A DNA stretch of 39,233 nt from Hofstenia miamia (GCA_004352715.1 SCFE01000071.1:1876903-1916135); one strand, 5' to 3'; positions 21,948-33,528 are shown, counted from the first letter of the stretch. Program-made: numbers and translations. The notes: generated from the letters alone by a model not told the origin.

Positions 21948-23704
21948 TTTGGGACTCCTCTGGAATGGAGTGTCCCCTGTGTAAGCATTGGCAACCAGGA
22001 CGTTGCCCCTTGCACTGTTGCATCATTGTTAAATTTCTGTCCTCTGACTTCTCCTACCCAAATGGCTCAAAGGCGAGATCATCTCACATCAACCAGTCCA
22101 TATCCACATGAGGGTACTAGTAGCCCTGATATCCAGCAAAGGCTTTGCAGAGTCTTGAATATGCAGAACACTCCTCCCATTCCATTCCATCCATATAATC
22201 ATGTTGATAATGTGATGAACTCCCTGCCACACTTTGATACTCAACAAATGGAGATTGAGCACCTGAAAGATGCATTATCACAGCAAGTTGCTATGAGAAT
22301 GGACAGTGAGCATCAAGTCGAGTCTCTCCAAGCTGAGCTCAACACTCAACATGTCATGTACCAGAAAATGGAAATGCAGATTCTAGAATCCACTGTTGCA
22401 TTGGAATTACAAATTCATGAACTAAAAACCAATATGGCCAAGTCAGAAGAAGCCAACCTCTTAAAAATCCCTGTTGATGAATTTGTTACTCATGCTACAT
22501 TAAATAGAGCTTTAGGGGATTGGGCAGAGAAGATCACTGATCAATTTGCACAGATGATTCAATTTGGAGGAGGTGGAAATTCAATCCCCATTCTCTTGAG
22601 TGCTCCAATGCCTTCACAGTGCAATGAAAGTAAGGTGATAGTTCCCCCAACTTCAGTGTCATCTAATCCTACATTTACTCAAGCATCCATTGCTACAGTT
22701 GCTACCCCTCAGAGAGATTTAATTCCTTCTGTCCATGCACAGCCACTTTGCAATTCTGTGGTAATGACTGCTAAAGAACATATTAGTGATGTTATGAGTC
22801 CAGTAAATGGTAATATTAGTGATGTTATGAGTCCAGTAAATGGTAACACCTCAGATAAGCGACCCTGATTTCGTCATTCAATTCTTCCTTTTGAGACTCC
22901 CAGACAAATACCAGTGCACAGTAAACATTAAGTATTGCCTAAGTTCACTGGACAAATTGATGCAGTTTCACAATCCTTTGAGGAGTGGTTCTTTTTGTTT
23001 GAGCTTCAAATGAAACAGTATAAAACATCTCAAGAAGATGCTGTATTGCAGTTCCCACTGTATTTAAGTGTTTAAGTGGGCTAGCATACAATCAATACAT
23101 GATGTTGGATCAGAATATCAAAGACTGACTATCAACTGTTAGTTGGGTTTTTGAGGATCACTACAAAGCCCCTCACATAAAACACCAATACAAGACTTTA
23201 CTTTGTGATATGTCTTTTAAGAGATGGGACAATATTCGTAATTACATCACACAAGTTGAAAGACTTTTTCAATTAAGCAGTTTGTCTCCTGAATACTCTC
23301 AACATGACCTCTTCTCTTATATTTGCAGAGGTTTTCCCCCTTCTATTCATAGTCGCCTGGAAATGAAATGTGACCCAGAGGAGAGTTTGCATGAGATTAT
23401 AAGAAAGGCAATTAGTGTTGTTTACATGATTCATAACTCTAGCAGAATTGACAAAGATCTTCATGAATTATCTGGAACCAATGTAAGATATGAACCCAAG
23501 AAAACAGTTTTGAAGAAAGATTTTGACATGGCTTCAGTGAGGTGTTTCCACTGTGGTGAGAAAGGACATTTCAAATCTAATTGTAAGGCAAAGATCCAGA
23601 TTGTTGCTGAAGGTGAGGGCTTCTTGGTTGATGATCCTGATGCATCTTCTACCGACACATTATTAGTTGATTTGACAGAGAACAAGTCACCACATTTAAG
23701 TTAA
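21948..23704 (+). pseudogene. gag, block X, broken
   Basis: The start codon is gone: a leader deletion joins intron-like sequence (ending near 21946) to the twelfth or so codon of gag. The rest follows copy A: Ser/Thr/Pro-rich N-terminus, coiled coil (MEIEHLKDALSQQ near 22248), capsid-like region and CCHC knuckle CFHCGEKGHFKSNC near 23545. Breaks: TGA 22866-22868 shared by all copies, TAA near 22929, and a short duplication near 23070 that shifts frame. It has CGA at the codon that is TGA at 8704-8706 and 32827-32829. The slippery site is degraded to TTTAAGT. Confidence 0.85.
22780..22845 (+). repeat. 33-nt tandem duplication in gag
   Basis: Two adjacent identical 33-nt units encode ISDVMSPVNGN twice. 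Copy A and block Y have one unit. The length is a multiple of three, so the frame is kept. Confidence 0.9.
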
Positions 23705-24609
23705 CAGGAGTGCCAACTCCTTCAAAACATGCATGGGATGTATTGGTTATTACTAATCTGATAAGGAAAAACCTAATTCCTGTGGAAATGAATGGACAAA
23801 TTATTAATGCCACTATCAACACTGGAGCTGCTGCTTCAATCATAAGTGATGAATGCTGTAAAGACATCTGCTTTACCTGTGAGTCAATAAATTCATCATC
23901 CGATATTAAACTCATTGATGCGTTGGGAAACTTAATTTCATTGAAAGGGAAATTATGAAATGCCATGTTAAAGATTTGTGCTGAACAATTTGAAGTAGAC
24001 CTCATTGTCATTGATACCACTAATCATCAACTTCCCTATGATTTGATTTTGGGCAATGACTTTCTCAAGAGAAACTCATGTGTGATTGACTATAAAAATA
24101 ATACCATATCTATAAAGGATCAAGACGCCACGCAGTTAGCAACAATCCCCAAATGAGAAGTGGTGTTTAATTTAGACAAGCCTGTCTACTTAGAAGCTAA
24201 GCACTGGACCTGAATAGCTGTGTTTTCAAACTCAGAGATGAATGGAGACATGATGATAGTGGGCCAAAGAGGCAAATATATTAAAGGCATCTCTTTTTCA
24301 CCTGATCTATGTAAAGTAAGTTCAGGAAAAACGTATGTCACCATTCTTAATGGATCAACACATCTGGTGCGATTTAAGGAATCAGATCTACAGATAATAG
24401 GAGTACCAGTTCAGGTCAAGAGTGTAGAGACCTCCTGCTTATCCATATGTACTGCCATCCATGATCTAGAAGAGTTGTCTAGTGTTAAGATCCCTACTGT
24501 AAATACCAAAACCCATTCACATCTAAATGAGACAGAGAAGAGATCACTCATTTCTATACTTCAGAGTAAGAGCGAAGTTTTTAATTATGGTATGATCAGT
24601 AGGGTGTAG
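23671..24609 (+). pseudogene. Protease and linker region of pol, block X, broken and cut by a gap
   Basis: The -1 frame opens just after a TGA at 23668-23670 and overlaps the last 34 nt of gag. Protease landmarks are IPVEMNGQ, INATINTGAAASIISDE (catalytic Asp replaced by Asn, codon 23818-23820) and LILGNDFLKRNSCVIDY. TGA stops at 23956, 24154 and about 24211 fall at codons that are CGA or CGG in a sister copy. The linker runs into the N gap before RT. Confidence 0.8.
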
Positions 24610-24612
24610 TGA

Positions 24613-25612
24613 NNNNNNNNNNNNNNNNNNNNNNNNNNNNNNNNNNNNNNNNNNNNNNNNNNNNNNNNNNNNNNNNNNNNNNNNNNNNNNNNNNNNNNNN
24701 NNNNNNNNNNNNNNNNNNNNNNNNNNNNNNNNNNNNNNNNNNNNNNNNNNNNNNNNNNNNNNNNNNNNNNNNNNNNNNNNNNNNNNNNNNNNNNNNNNNN
24801 NNNNNNNNNNNNNNNNNNNNNNNNNNNNNNNNNNNNNNNNNNNNNNNNNNNNNNNNNNNNNNNNNNNNNNNNNNNNNNNNNNNNNNNNNNNNNNNNNNNN
24901 NNNNNNNNNNNNNNNNNNNNNNNNNNNNNNNNNNNNNNNNNNNNNNNNNNNNNNNNNNNNNNNNNNNNNNNNNNNNNNNNNNNNNNNNNNNNNNNNNNNN
25001 NNNNNNNNNNNNNNNNNNNNNNNNNNNNNNNNNNNNNNNNNNNNNNNNNNNNNNNNNNNNNNNNNNNNNNNNNNNNNNNNNNNNNNNNNNNNNNNNNNNN
25101 NNNNNNNNNNNNNNNNNNNNNNNNNNNNNNNNNNNNNNNNNNNNNNNNNNNNNNNNNNNNNNNNNNNNNNNNNNNNNNNNNNNNNNNNNNNNNNNNNNNN
25201 NNNNNNNNNNNNNNNNNNNNNNNNNNNNNNNNNNNNNNNNNNNNNNNNNNNNNNNNNNNNNNNNNNNNNNNNNNNNNNNNNNNNNNNNNNNNNNNNNNNN
25301 NNNNNNNNNNNNNNNNNNNNNNNNNNNNNNNNNNNNNNNNNNNNNNNNNNNNNNNNNNNNNNNNNNNNNNNNNNNNNNNNNNNNNNNNNNNNNNNNNNNN
25401 NNNNNNNNNNNNNNNNNNNNNNNNNNNNNNNNNNNNNNNNNNNNNNNNNNNNNNNNNNNNNNNNNNNNNNNNNNNNNNNNNNNNNNNNNNNNNNNNNNNN
25501 NNNNNNNNNNNNNNNNNNNNNNNNNNNNNNNNNNNNNNNNNNNNNNNNNNNNNNNNNNNNNNNNNNNNNNNNNNNNNNNNNNNNNNNNNNNNNNNNNNNN
25601 NNNNNNNNNNNN
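24613..25612. other. Assembly gap (1000 N)
   Basis: A run of exactly 1000 N in the spacer of the inverted repeat. By comparison with block Y it should at least contain the RT region. Confidence 0.99.
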
Positions 25613-26175
25613 CTAGTTAGCCTATTGTAGGTTATATCTGTATTAAATTATCTTGACTACATAGTTGACCTATAAGTAGACCAATAAATGGACTAATCAT
25701 GTATTGTTATCTAAGTGTAAGTTAGGAAGCTGCAAGTAATTATTTATTTTATTATCTGTATTAATTGAAGCCAATAGTTTTCAGTAATGGCTAAAGTGAT
25801 ATTTATTAAGAGGCTAGTGACATTGCCAGGTTGTGAAGTACAAAGTTACACATTACAAATTGTGATTAAGTCAGTTACATCCAGCCTTGAGGGTTGCACT
25901 GAGTTAGGATAAGGAACACAAAAGTTACTTTGTTGAGCCAAGACTTGGAACTACTTGATCAACACATGGAGGCATACAAGTGTGGAGTGATTTGGAGATT
26001 GGAGTCAGCTGGAGGCCACAGTGGAAGAAAGGTGAATCACAGAAGAAAACTGTGACAATGTCATACCTAAATACTATCAGATTAGTTGGAGTTAGTATAA
26101 GTTAATACCCACATTAAACAAGAAGTAACATTTAAAAGAATAAACAACACTATGTTAATGCTCATTAGCAGATGC
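25613..26175. other. Flank between the gap and the second-subfamily remnant, no feature seen
   Basis: No coding frame, no match to the LTRs or leader of the family. It could be host DNA or an unrecognised part of the second subfamily. Confidence 0.4.
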
Positions 26176-27917
26176 TACAGAGTGGACAGATTCCCAGTTG
26201 ATTGCTAATCATCATAAGCAACATTTTTCCAGTCACACTACTCACCCCTACCAGTTGGGAATAATATTTTTCAAATTGCTCCATTGCTTTTTTGGCCTTT
26301 TCTGGAGATGTAGGCGAATTGCACTTGTTTAGTAGCCAGTTCTTTGCCTTCCACATGAGATTGCACACAGCAATTTCATGTTTTGACTGATTTGCTAAGG
26401 CTTTTAGAGTATTTGTGTCCATTGGCAGTGTTAACAATTCTGTTTTTGTTAGAAATATAGAGAGTATCCATACAGTGCTGTGGGCATAGATGTCAGCTGT
26501 TAACTTTTCAGAGAAAAGGCATTCCTTATAGTTTCTTTGATCCTGTTTTTCATAGGATATATGAATCTCCCCTAGAAGACATTCTACTGACTTATGATAT
26601 TGTGAGCTTGGGCTGTTATGTTAATAATCAGCCATTCTGTTTTTTGGTTTCAGTCTGTTCTGATATTTGGCCATACTTCTTAAATCTCATGCAATGTTGT
26701 TGTGCTTTGTACAATATATGAAACTTGCTTGCAAATCAGTGGTTTTTGTTAACAATGGCATATTGGGGTTGATCAGTTCCAATGTTTGGGCTTTTAAAGC
26801 TGTGTCAATTATCAGTTTCTGATCAATGGCTAGTTTGTGAGTAGGGATCTTTTTGCAAAGTAATAGATCAGTGTAGATGAGCTTCATTTTAGATATCATG
26901 TTAGTGTGGTACATACTAATTGGTACAATATCATTAAATTTCTATGGGATCAGGGATGTTGGTTTCATATTCTTTGTGCAAGACTATTACAAGTCTAATC
27001 TTTTCCAGTTTAGCCAACTGATATGCTATTTCAATGCTTTCCATAATATTTGGTCATTGGATCTCATTAACTCTGAAGAAATATATTACTAATAGATTTG
27101 GAAAATCAATATTGACACAGTTGAAATTCTGAATATCTTGCCAGTTGTTTAAAAACTGACATAAATTTAAAATAGTAAAATCTTCATTGAAAAGTATGTA
27201 CCATGCTACACCAGTAATGCCTACTTAAGCCCTAACTCATCCTTGAATCATAACATATAATGGTATTTACTTTTGGTTTGTGCTCAGCATCCATGATAAA
27301 AGGAATGGCATTGATAGAACATGCTAATTTTTTCTTGTTGTACGTCCTTCTGAGTTTATTCTGGGTTTCTTCAGAGATGTTATCTCTAATAAAGTAAGTA
27401 GGACATCTGGTCAGAATAAAATAGGGGTGAATAACTTCTTCTCTAATCTTTGACATCTTCTTCTTTTGATATTCTGCCTTCCTTGAGCAAACTGTAGACA
27501 TGGCTGTAGATGAATCAAAAGAGGTCAAATGGGCTATCAAGTCACTTTTTGGGGTTTTATTTACATTTAATATGTCACTAAAAGGGACATGGGTACTAGT
27601 AATAATAGAGTCTCTTGGTTGTGCCAGCTCATCTCACTCTTGTGGAGATATTCTTCTCTATATGCAGTGGTGAGACTGGGATGCCTGTGTTGCTATCAGC
27701 TCTAATAGTCACCAGGCCATTCATTGCCCAGATGAGGTCAGAATCTCCTCAGCACCATCATTGCATCCCAATTTATGATCACTTGCCCCATCAAGTGGAG
27801 ACATTCTTCTCTCATGCCTAGTAGGAGCTTCTGAACTGGCTCTACTTTCCATCATTCTTCTCACTCTGCAGGGAAACAGTACCTGGCAACTTTCATTTTT
27901 TCTTGGTGAGTGTTATT
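26176..27917 (-). pseudogene. ORF3 of a second, diverged subfamily, truncated
   Basis: Homologous to ORF3 of family 1 but far more diverged at DNA level. Recognisable blocks are RDNISEETQNKLRRTYN, IPFIMDAEHKPKVNTIICYD, and HEIAVCNLMWKAKNWLLNKC through LVGVSSVTGKM to SNQLGICP. Over that last block of about 66 residues I count roughly two-thirds identity to family 1. The start ATG is lost (ATAACA near 27917) and the C-terminal half is cut at about 26180 after GICP. Frameshifts and stops are frequent. Conservation across subfamilies indicates that ORF3 was once a functional protein. Function unknown. Confidence 0.65.
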
Positions 27918-28504
27918 CCTAAATGGACTTATAAGGTTAAGGTCCCAAATGTTGGGATCAAATATTTGTTTATCTCTAATCCTTTGTTGGGGCAATACAC
28001 ATGTACTAATAGGATCATTATTATTAATATTGTTCTCCTCAAAATCAATTTCATCAAAATCCTCTTTGGAAAATTAAGTTAAATTGTCATACTTTTCATA
28101 TGTATCATTACTATTATCTACTAATGTAAATTCACTATTATCATCTAAAATGACATTCTCAATATCCTTTACAGCATGTTTAAGCCTATGAAAATGCACA
28201 ATCTTACTGTTATTTAATGTGTAAGTGTTAAGTTCATATGGACTGCCTCATTGGGTCTCAGCTGGCCTACTCTCAAGTTCTGCTTTTTGTTTAGGGAAAT
28301 GATTTGCATTTTGCAAGAGACACTTCTCGCATTTAACAATGACTTCAACTAAAGCTGATCTCACTCCAATGATGACATATTGGGGTATTAAAAGTATTTT
28401 CCATCTGTATTATGCCCATATGGCCTTGCTTGTGAACTCTTCTAACAAGATCATGCCCAAAGTATTCCAGAATAGCTAAGTGGCTGTTCTAGCTTTTTGC
28501 ATAT
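27860..28504 (-). pseudogene. Integrase scraps and pol tail of the second subfamily
   Basis: The right part (about 28240-28504) encodes the integrase zinc-binding region: RRVHKQGHMGIIQ, then KCEKCLLQ, with frameshifts, ending near HMNL where the first catalytic Asp (HMDL in family 1) is Asn. It is joined directly at about 28235 to the tail after the GPF motif (NTYTLNNSKIVHFHRLKHAVKDIENV) and the acidic extension. The catalytic core is deleted. The tail runs into the ORF3 start region as in family 1. Confidence 0.6.
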
Positions 28505-28900
28505 AGTGTAGAATTGTGGGCTGTAATTATACTAGAAAACTATTTGACCATGCAGAAGGTTTTACATAGAGGGATGACAGCCCTGATTCCAGGAAAACAG
28601 TTAAAGAGAGAACTTATATAAACATTGGTAATTCATCCAAGTAATCAATACTTTAGGTAACTTCAAGATGACCAACTCACATGGCTTCCAGCCAAAGTAA
28701 AGTCTTCAGGAACGTTGTAGTGCTTGACTTAGTGCATGTTGCTACCCTATTTGTCTCACTTATTAATTTCTATCTCACAGACAAAATAAACATCTCATTT
28801 TCATTGTTAGTTCTCAGCTCACTTAATAATAGTCTGTAATTGCCAGACATTCATGCTAGCCAACAGCATGCTATCATCACAGTGTCATAATATATAAGTA
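28505..28900 (-). repeat. Fragment of family-1 leader (intron-like segment) between two pol remnants
   Basis: About 395 nt closely matching 9287-9675 of copy A in the same orientation. On one side it meets the RNase H remnant at about 28900 and on the other the second-subfamily integrase scrap at 28504. Such a leader piece is out of place downstream of pol. Confidence 0.8.
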
Positions 28901-28905
28901 CCATT

Positions 28906-30444
28906 TCAATCAGCATTTATTTCAGGAATCAACTCATATTCAGTATATGGTATAAATGCGAATGGGATCTTCTCCCCAGCTGGCTTTTTTAAATCCTTTT
29001 CATAGCTTGGCAACACTGTCCAATAATCAGTGTTCAGATGTAAACGTCCAGGGCAATGTTTTATCGAAAAAGAAAAATCATTAAGATATTCTATCCATCT
29101 GGCTACTATATTGGACTTATCTCTGGAGAATTTTTTAAGCCAGGCTAGTGCGCTGTTGTCAGTGCGCACGATGAACTTTCGACCTAAGATAAAATATTGA
29201 AATTTCTTGAGCAACTCCACTAATGCTAACATCTCACATTTGGTCACGCCATAATTTTTCTCAGCAGCTCATAATTTCCTACTAAAATATTGAACCAGGC
29301 TTTCAACTCCATGTATCTCTTGGCTCAACACGCCACTAATGGTGACAGTGCTGGCATCACAGTCTACAATGAAATCCTTTGTATAATCCGGGGTATTTAA
29401 TGATGGTATCTTTTGGAGCTCGGTTTTGATTCCTTCTATTGCTTCCTGCTCAGTCCATGTCCATTTCAATTTGTGAGATTTTTTAAGCAATTGAGTGATG
29501 GATTTTGTTTTCTCAGCTAAATCTGGGATAAACATTCCATAGTAATTTAAAAATCCCATTCACCTCTGCACACCTTTTTGGCTCCTGGGTGTCTCAATTT
29601 TTTCTAGAAACTGCTTTGCATTGGTTTTTATTGAGATTTGTCCATGCTTGATTACTCTGCCTAGAAACGTGACTTTAATTTGCAACAAAGAACATTTATT
29701 ACCATTCACTTTAAGTCTGGCTTTCTGCAACAATTCCAAAGTCCAATTTAATTTCTCAAGATGTTCATCAAAAGTGTTGCTTGCTACAAGAATATCATCA
29801 ATATACGCAGAAATCCCAGGTTTGAGAATGTTGGACTTATTGGTTAAGATTTTGGTGACATAGTGCTGAAAAGTTGCAGGGGCATTACATAAACCAAAGG
29901 CCATATATTTCCATTCATATAAGCCGTAGGGTGTGATGAATGCAGTTTTTGGATTGTCAGACAGACGCATCAGTACTTGCCAGTAGGCTTTACATAGATT
30001 GAGGCAGGAAAAAAACTTATATTTACTGGCATCATATAACAGGTCCTCAATTTGAGGCAATGGGTAAGCATCTTTGATCGTGACATCATTCAATTTTCTA
30101 AAATCAATAAAGAGCCTGTACTTTTCCCCTTGCTGAATAAACACGGTTGGGGCTGCATAGGGACTATTGCTTCCCTGAATTATTCCACTCTCGATTAGAT
30201 CCTTTAGAATTTTCTCATATTCTGATTTGAGGTTTTCTGGAACCTGGTGGACAGGTAGTTGAATCAGCTTATCCTGCTTTACCTCAATCGCATGTTTTTC
30301 TCCAATTGCTTGCCCCACGCTGATCGTACCATAATTAAAAACTTCACTCTTACTCTGAAGTATCGAAATGAGTGATCTCTTCTCTGTATCATTTAGATGT
30401 GAATGGGTTTCGTTATTTACAGTAGGGATCTTAACACTAGACAA
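28906..30444 (-). pseudogene. Reverse transcriptase-RNase H, block Y, broken
   Basis: The best-preserved RT in the window: RLFIDFRKLND, AYPLPQIEDLL, FITPYGLYEWKYMAFGLCNAPATFQ and YIDDILVAS are all in one frame. RNase H retains DCDAS, KCEMLAL and RTDNSAL, so its visible acidic residues are present, unlike copy A (Asn) or the deleted versions in 15730-16300 and 38526-39097. Stops are few: TGA at 29557, 29266 and 28906. The last is CGA in copy A. The frame is continuous with the protease region. Truncated after PEINAD by a join to a leader fragment. Confidence 0.9.
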
Positions 30445-31224
30445 CTCTTCTAGATCATGAATGGCAGTACATATGGATAAGCAGGAGGTCTCTACACTCT
30501 TGACCCGAACTGGTACTCCTATTATCTGTAGATCTGATTCATTAAATCACACCAGATGTGTTGACCCATTAAGAATGGTGACATAGGTTTTTCCTGAACT
30601 TACTTTACATAGATCAGGTGAAAAAGAGATGCCTTTAATATATTTGCCTCTTTGGCCTGCTATCATCACATCTCCATTCATCTCTGAGTTTGAAAACACA
30701 GCTACTCAGGTCCAGTGCTTAGCTTCTAAGTAGACAGGCTCATCTAAATTGAACACAACTTCCCGTTTGGGGATTGTAGCTAACTGCGTGGCATCTTGAT
30801 CCTTTATAGATATCGTATTATTTTTATAATTGATCACACATGAGTTTCTCTCGAGAAAGTCATTGCCCAAAATCAAATCGTAGGGGAGTTGATGATTAGC
30901 GGTATTGATGACAATGAGGTCTACTTCAAATTGTTCAGCATGAATCTTTAACACGGCATTTCGTAACTTCCCTTTTAATGAAATTAAATTTCCTGACGCA
31001 TCAATGAGTTTAATATCAGATGAGGAATTTATTGAGTCACAGGTAAAGCAAATGTCTTTACAGCATTCATCACTTATGATTGAAGCAGCAGCTCCGGTGT
31101 TGATAGTGGCATTAATAATTTGTCCATTCATTTCCACAGGAATTAGGTTTTTCCTTATCAGATTAGTAATAACCAATACATCCCATGCACGTTTTAAAGG
31201 AGTCAGCACTCCATTTAATTTAAA
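30445..31224 (-). pseudogene. Protease and linker region of pol, block Y, broken
   Basis: Pol begins here in the -1 frame from gag and reads through the protease to 30706 without a break, which is the cleanest protease in the window. Landmarks are IPVEMNGQ, INATINTGAAASIISDE and LILGNDFLERNSCVINY. The catalytic Asp is Asn (codon 31099-31101) as in the other two copies. TGA at 30706-30708 and 30547-30549 interrupt the linker; sister copies have CGA at both places. Confidence 0.85.
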
Positions 31225-32991
31225 TGTGGTGACTCGTTCTCTGTCAAATCAACTAATAATGTGTTGGTAGAAGATGCAGCAGGATCATCAACCAAGAAGC
31301 CTTCACCTTCAGCAACAATTTGGATCTTTGCCTTACAATTAGATTTGAAATGTCCTTTCTCGCCACAGTGGAAACACCTCACTGAAGCCATGTCAAAATC
31401 TTTCTTCAAAACTGTTTTCTTGGGTTCATATCTTACATTTGTCCCAGATAATTCATGAAGATCTTTATCAATTCTACTAGAGTTATAAATCATGTAAACA
31501 ACACTAATTGCCTTTCTTATAATCTCGTGCAAACTCTCCTCTGGGTCGCATTTCATTTCCAGGCGACTACGAATAGAAGGGGGAAAACCTCTGCAAATAT
31601 AAGAGAAGAGGTCATGCCGAGAGTATTCAGGAGACAAACTGCTTAATCGAAAAAGTCTTTCAACTTGTGTGATGTAATTACGAATATCGTCCCCTCTCTT
31701 AAAAGACATATCACAAAGTAAAGTCTTGTATTGGTGTTTTATGTGAGGGGCTTTGTAGTGATCCTCAAAAAACCCAACTAACAGTTGATAATCAGTCTTG
31801 ATTGATGATGTTATCCAACATCATGTATTGATTGTATGCTAACCCACTTAAATACAGTGGGAACTGTGATATGGCTTCTTCTTGAGATGTTTTATACTGT
31901 TTCATGTGAAGTTCAAACAAAAAGAACCACTCCTCAAAGGATTGCGAAACTGCATTGATTTGTCCAGTGAACTTAGGCAATACTGAATGTTTACTGTGCA
32001 CCAGTATTTGTCTGGGAGTCTCAAAAGGAAGAATTGAACAACGAAATCAGGGTTGCTTATCTGAGGTGTTACCATTTACTGGACTCATAACATCACTAAT
32101 ATGTTCTTTAGCAGTTGTTACCACAGAAGTGCAAAGTGGCTGCGCATGGATGGAAGGAATGAAATCTCTCTGAGGGGTAGCAACTGTAGCAATGGATGCT
32201 TGAGTAAATGTAGGATTAGACACCAACGAAGTGATGCAAGATGACACTGAAGTTGGGGGAATTATTACCTTACTTTCATCGCACTGTGAAGGCATCAGCG
32301 CACTCAAGAGAATGGGGGATGAATTTCCACCTCCTCCAAATCAAATCATCTGTGCGACTTGATCAGTGATCTTCTCAGCCCAATCCCCTAAAGCTTCATT
32401 TAATGTAGCATGAGTAACAAATTCATCAACAAGGAATTTTAAGAGGTTGGCTTCTTCTGACTTGGCCATATTGGTTTTTAGCTCATGAATTTGTAATTCC
32501 AATGCAACAGTGGATTCTAGCATCCGCATTTCCATCTTCTGGTACTCGACATGTTGAGTGTTGAGCTCAGCTTGGAGAGACTCAACTTGATGCTCACTGT
32601 CCATTCTCATAGCAACTTGCTGTGATAATGCATCTTTCAGGTGCTCAATCTCCATTTGTTGAGTATCAAAGTGTGGCAGGGAGTTCATCACATTATCAAC
32701 ACAATTATATGGATGGAATGGAATGGGAGGAGCATTCTGTGTATTCAAGACTTGGCGGAGCTGTTGCTGGATATCAGGGCTGCTAGTACCCTCGTGCAGA
32801 TATGGACTGGTTGATGTGAGATGATCTCACCTTTGAGCTGTTTGGGTAGGAGAAGTCAGAGGACAGAAATTTAACAATGATCCAACAGTGCAAGGGGCAA
32901 CGTCCTGGTTGCCAATGCTTACACAGGGGACACTCCATTCCAGAGGAGTCCCAAAAGTAGGAGAGTAAGTAACTGTATGATTTGAATCCAT
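31215..32991 (-). pseudogene. gag, block Y, broken
   Basis: Starts at the ATG 32989-32991 (MDSNHTVTYSPTFGTPLEW), the equivalent of 8856 in copy A. Order: Ser/Thr/Pro-rich N-terminus, coiled coil (about 32440-32660), capsid-like region from KFTGQINAVSQSFEEW, CCHC knuckle CFHCGEKGHFKSNC (about 31340-31380). TGA stops at 32827, 32341 and 32047 are all in frame, and the last is shared by every copy. A small insertion near 31800 shifts frame before the C-terminal third. The stop is followed by pol in the -1 frame. Confidence 0.85.
31218..31224 (-). promoter_or_regulatory. Slippery heptamer TTTAAAT, block Y
   Basis: Identical in sequence, frame and position relative to the gag stop (31215-31217) to 7099-7105. 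Confidence 0.6.
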
Positions 32992-33079
32992 TAACTACAA
33001 AGCAAATAACAAGAAATAAATAGTTGGGAGCACTTCCCAATGAAAGTTTCATTATTTCCTTATGTGTAACCATATCCAT
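32783..33079 (-). CDS. Leader ORF overlapping the gag N-terminus, block Y (doubtful)
   Basis: A 98-codon frame starts at the conserved leader ATG, crosses the point where the intron-like segment is missing, and overlaps gag codons 1-60 in another frame. The overlapping part contains CPLCKHWQPGRCPLHC, a Cys/His-rich stretch also open in copy A (within 8684-8947) and block X (within 21920-22111). It may be chance, since gag constrains the same bases. If real it would be a small spliced leader protein. Confidence 0.2.
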   Translation of the reverse strand: MDMVTHKEIMKLSLGSAPNYLFLVICFVVNGFKSYSYLLSYFWDSSGMECPLCKHWQPGRCPLHCWIIVKFLSSDFSYPNSSKVRSSHINQSISARGY

Positions 33080-33175
33080 AACTTAATAGGTCCACAATTT
33101 GGGCTGGTAAGATCTGTTGATCTCCAGGAGCTACGTGTTGCCCTGTACTTTGAGAAAGCACTCCCAAATTGTCAC

Positions 33176-33528
33176 TGAACTTAAGCAATTATTTTCATAA
33201 TTAAAAAATACCAATAAGAAATAATGGAAGAGAAAGTGAACAGTAATTGAAGCTAGATAAAATCTATTAACCTTTTCTAACATTGTTTCTCAATTTATAC
33301 AATAATAAATAATTACCTGTCTTTGTTTACAACTACAGTTAATCATTAGCTATTCATGTTATCGATTTCCCTCGCAAATTAAATTTGAGCAACACGTTTA
33401 GCACCATCGAGGGGACATAACTAGCTTTCGTAAACCTAAGCTCAAAATTACTCTTACGTCATAATGACGTTAATACAATCAAAAATAAAATGAATAATAA
33501 TCACGAAAATTCCCCAAGTGACTCTACA
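33176..33528 (-). repeat. Single LTR shared by two head-to-tail copies, block Y
   Basis: About 353 bp. On the minus strand it starts TGTAGAGTCACTTGGGG and ends ...TTAAGTTCA. ORF3 lies on its upstream side and leader-gag on its downstream side, the same arrangement as 21371-21712. It shares with block X an ATTATTATTT-like stretch absent from copy A. Confidence 0.85.

Larger units (their letters stand above)
21371..24612 (+). mobile_element. Block X, second part: LTR-leader-gag-protease, cut by a gap
   Basis: A second copy of the same family, sharing its 5' LTR with the upstream copy. It holds leader, gag and protease and ends at the N run. The last 12 or so bases before the gap (after ATGATCAGT) no longer match copy A or block Y, so the contig edge may be unreliable. 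Confidence 0.85.
28901..33528 (-). mobile_element. Block Y, second part: LTR-leader-gag-pol, truncated after RNase H
   Basis: Family-1 copy on the minus strand using the LTR at 33176-33528 as its 5' LTR. It has leader, gag, protease, RT and RNase H and then stops short of integrase. It is the inverted counterpart of 21371-24612, sharing derived gag features (SSDFSYPN) absent from copy A. Confidence 0.85.
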
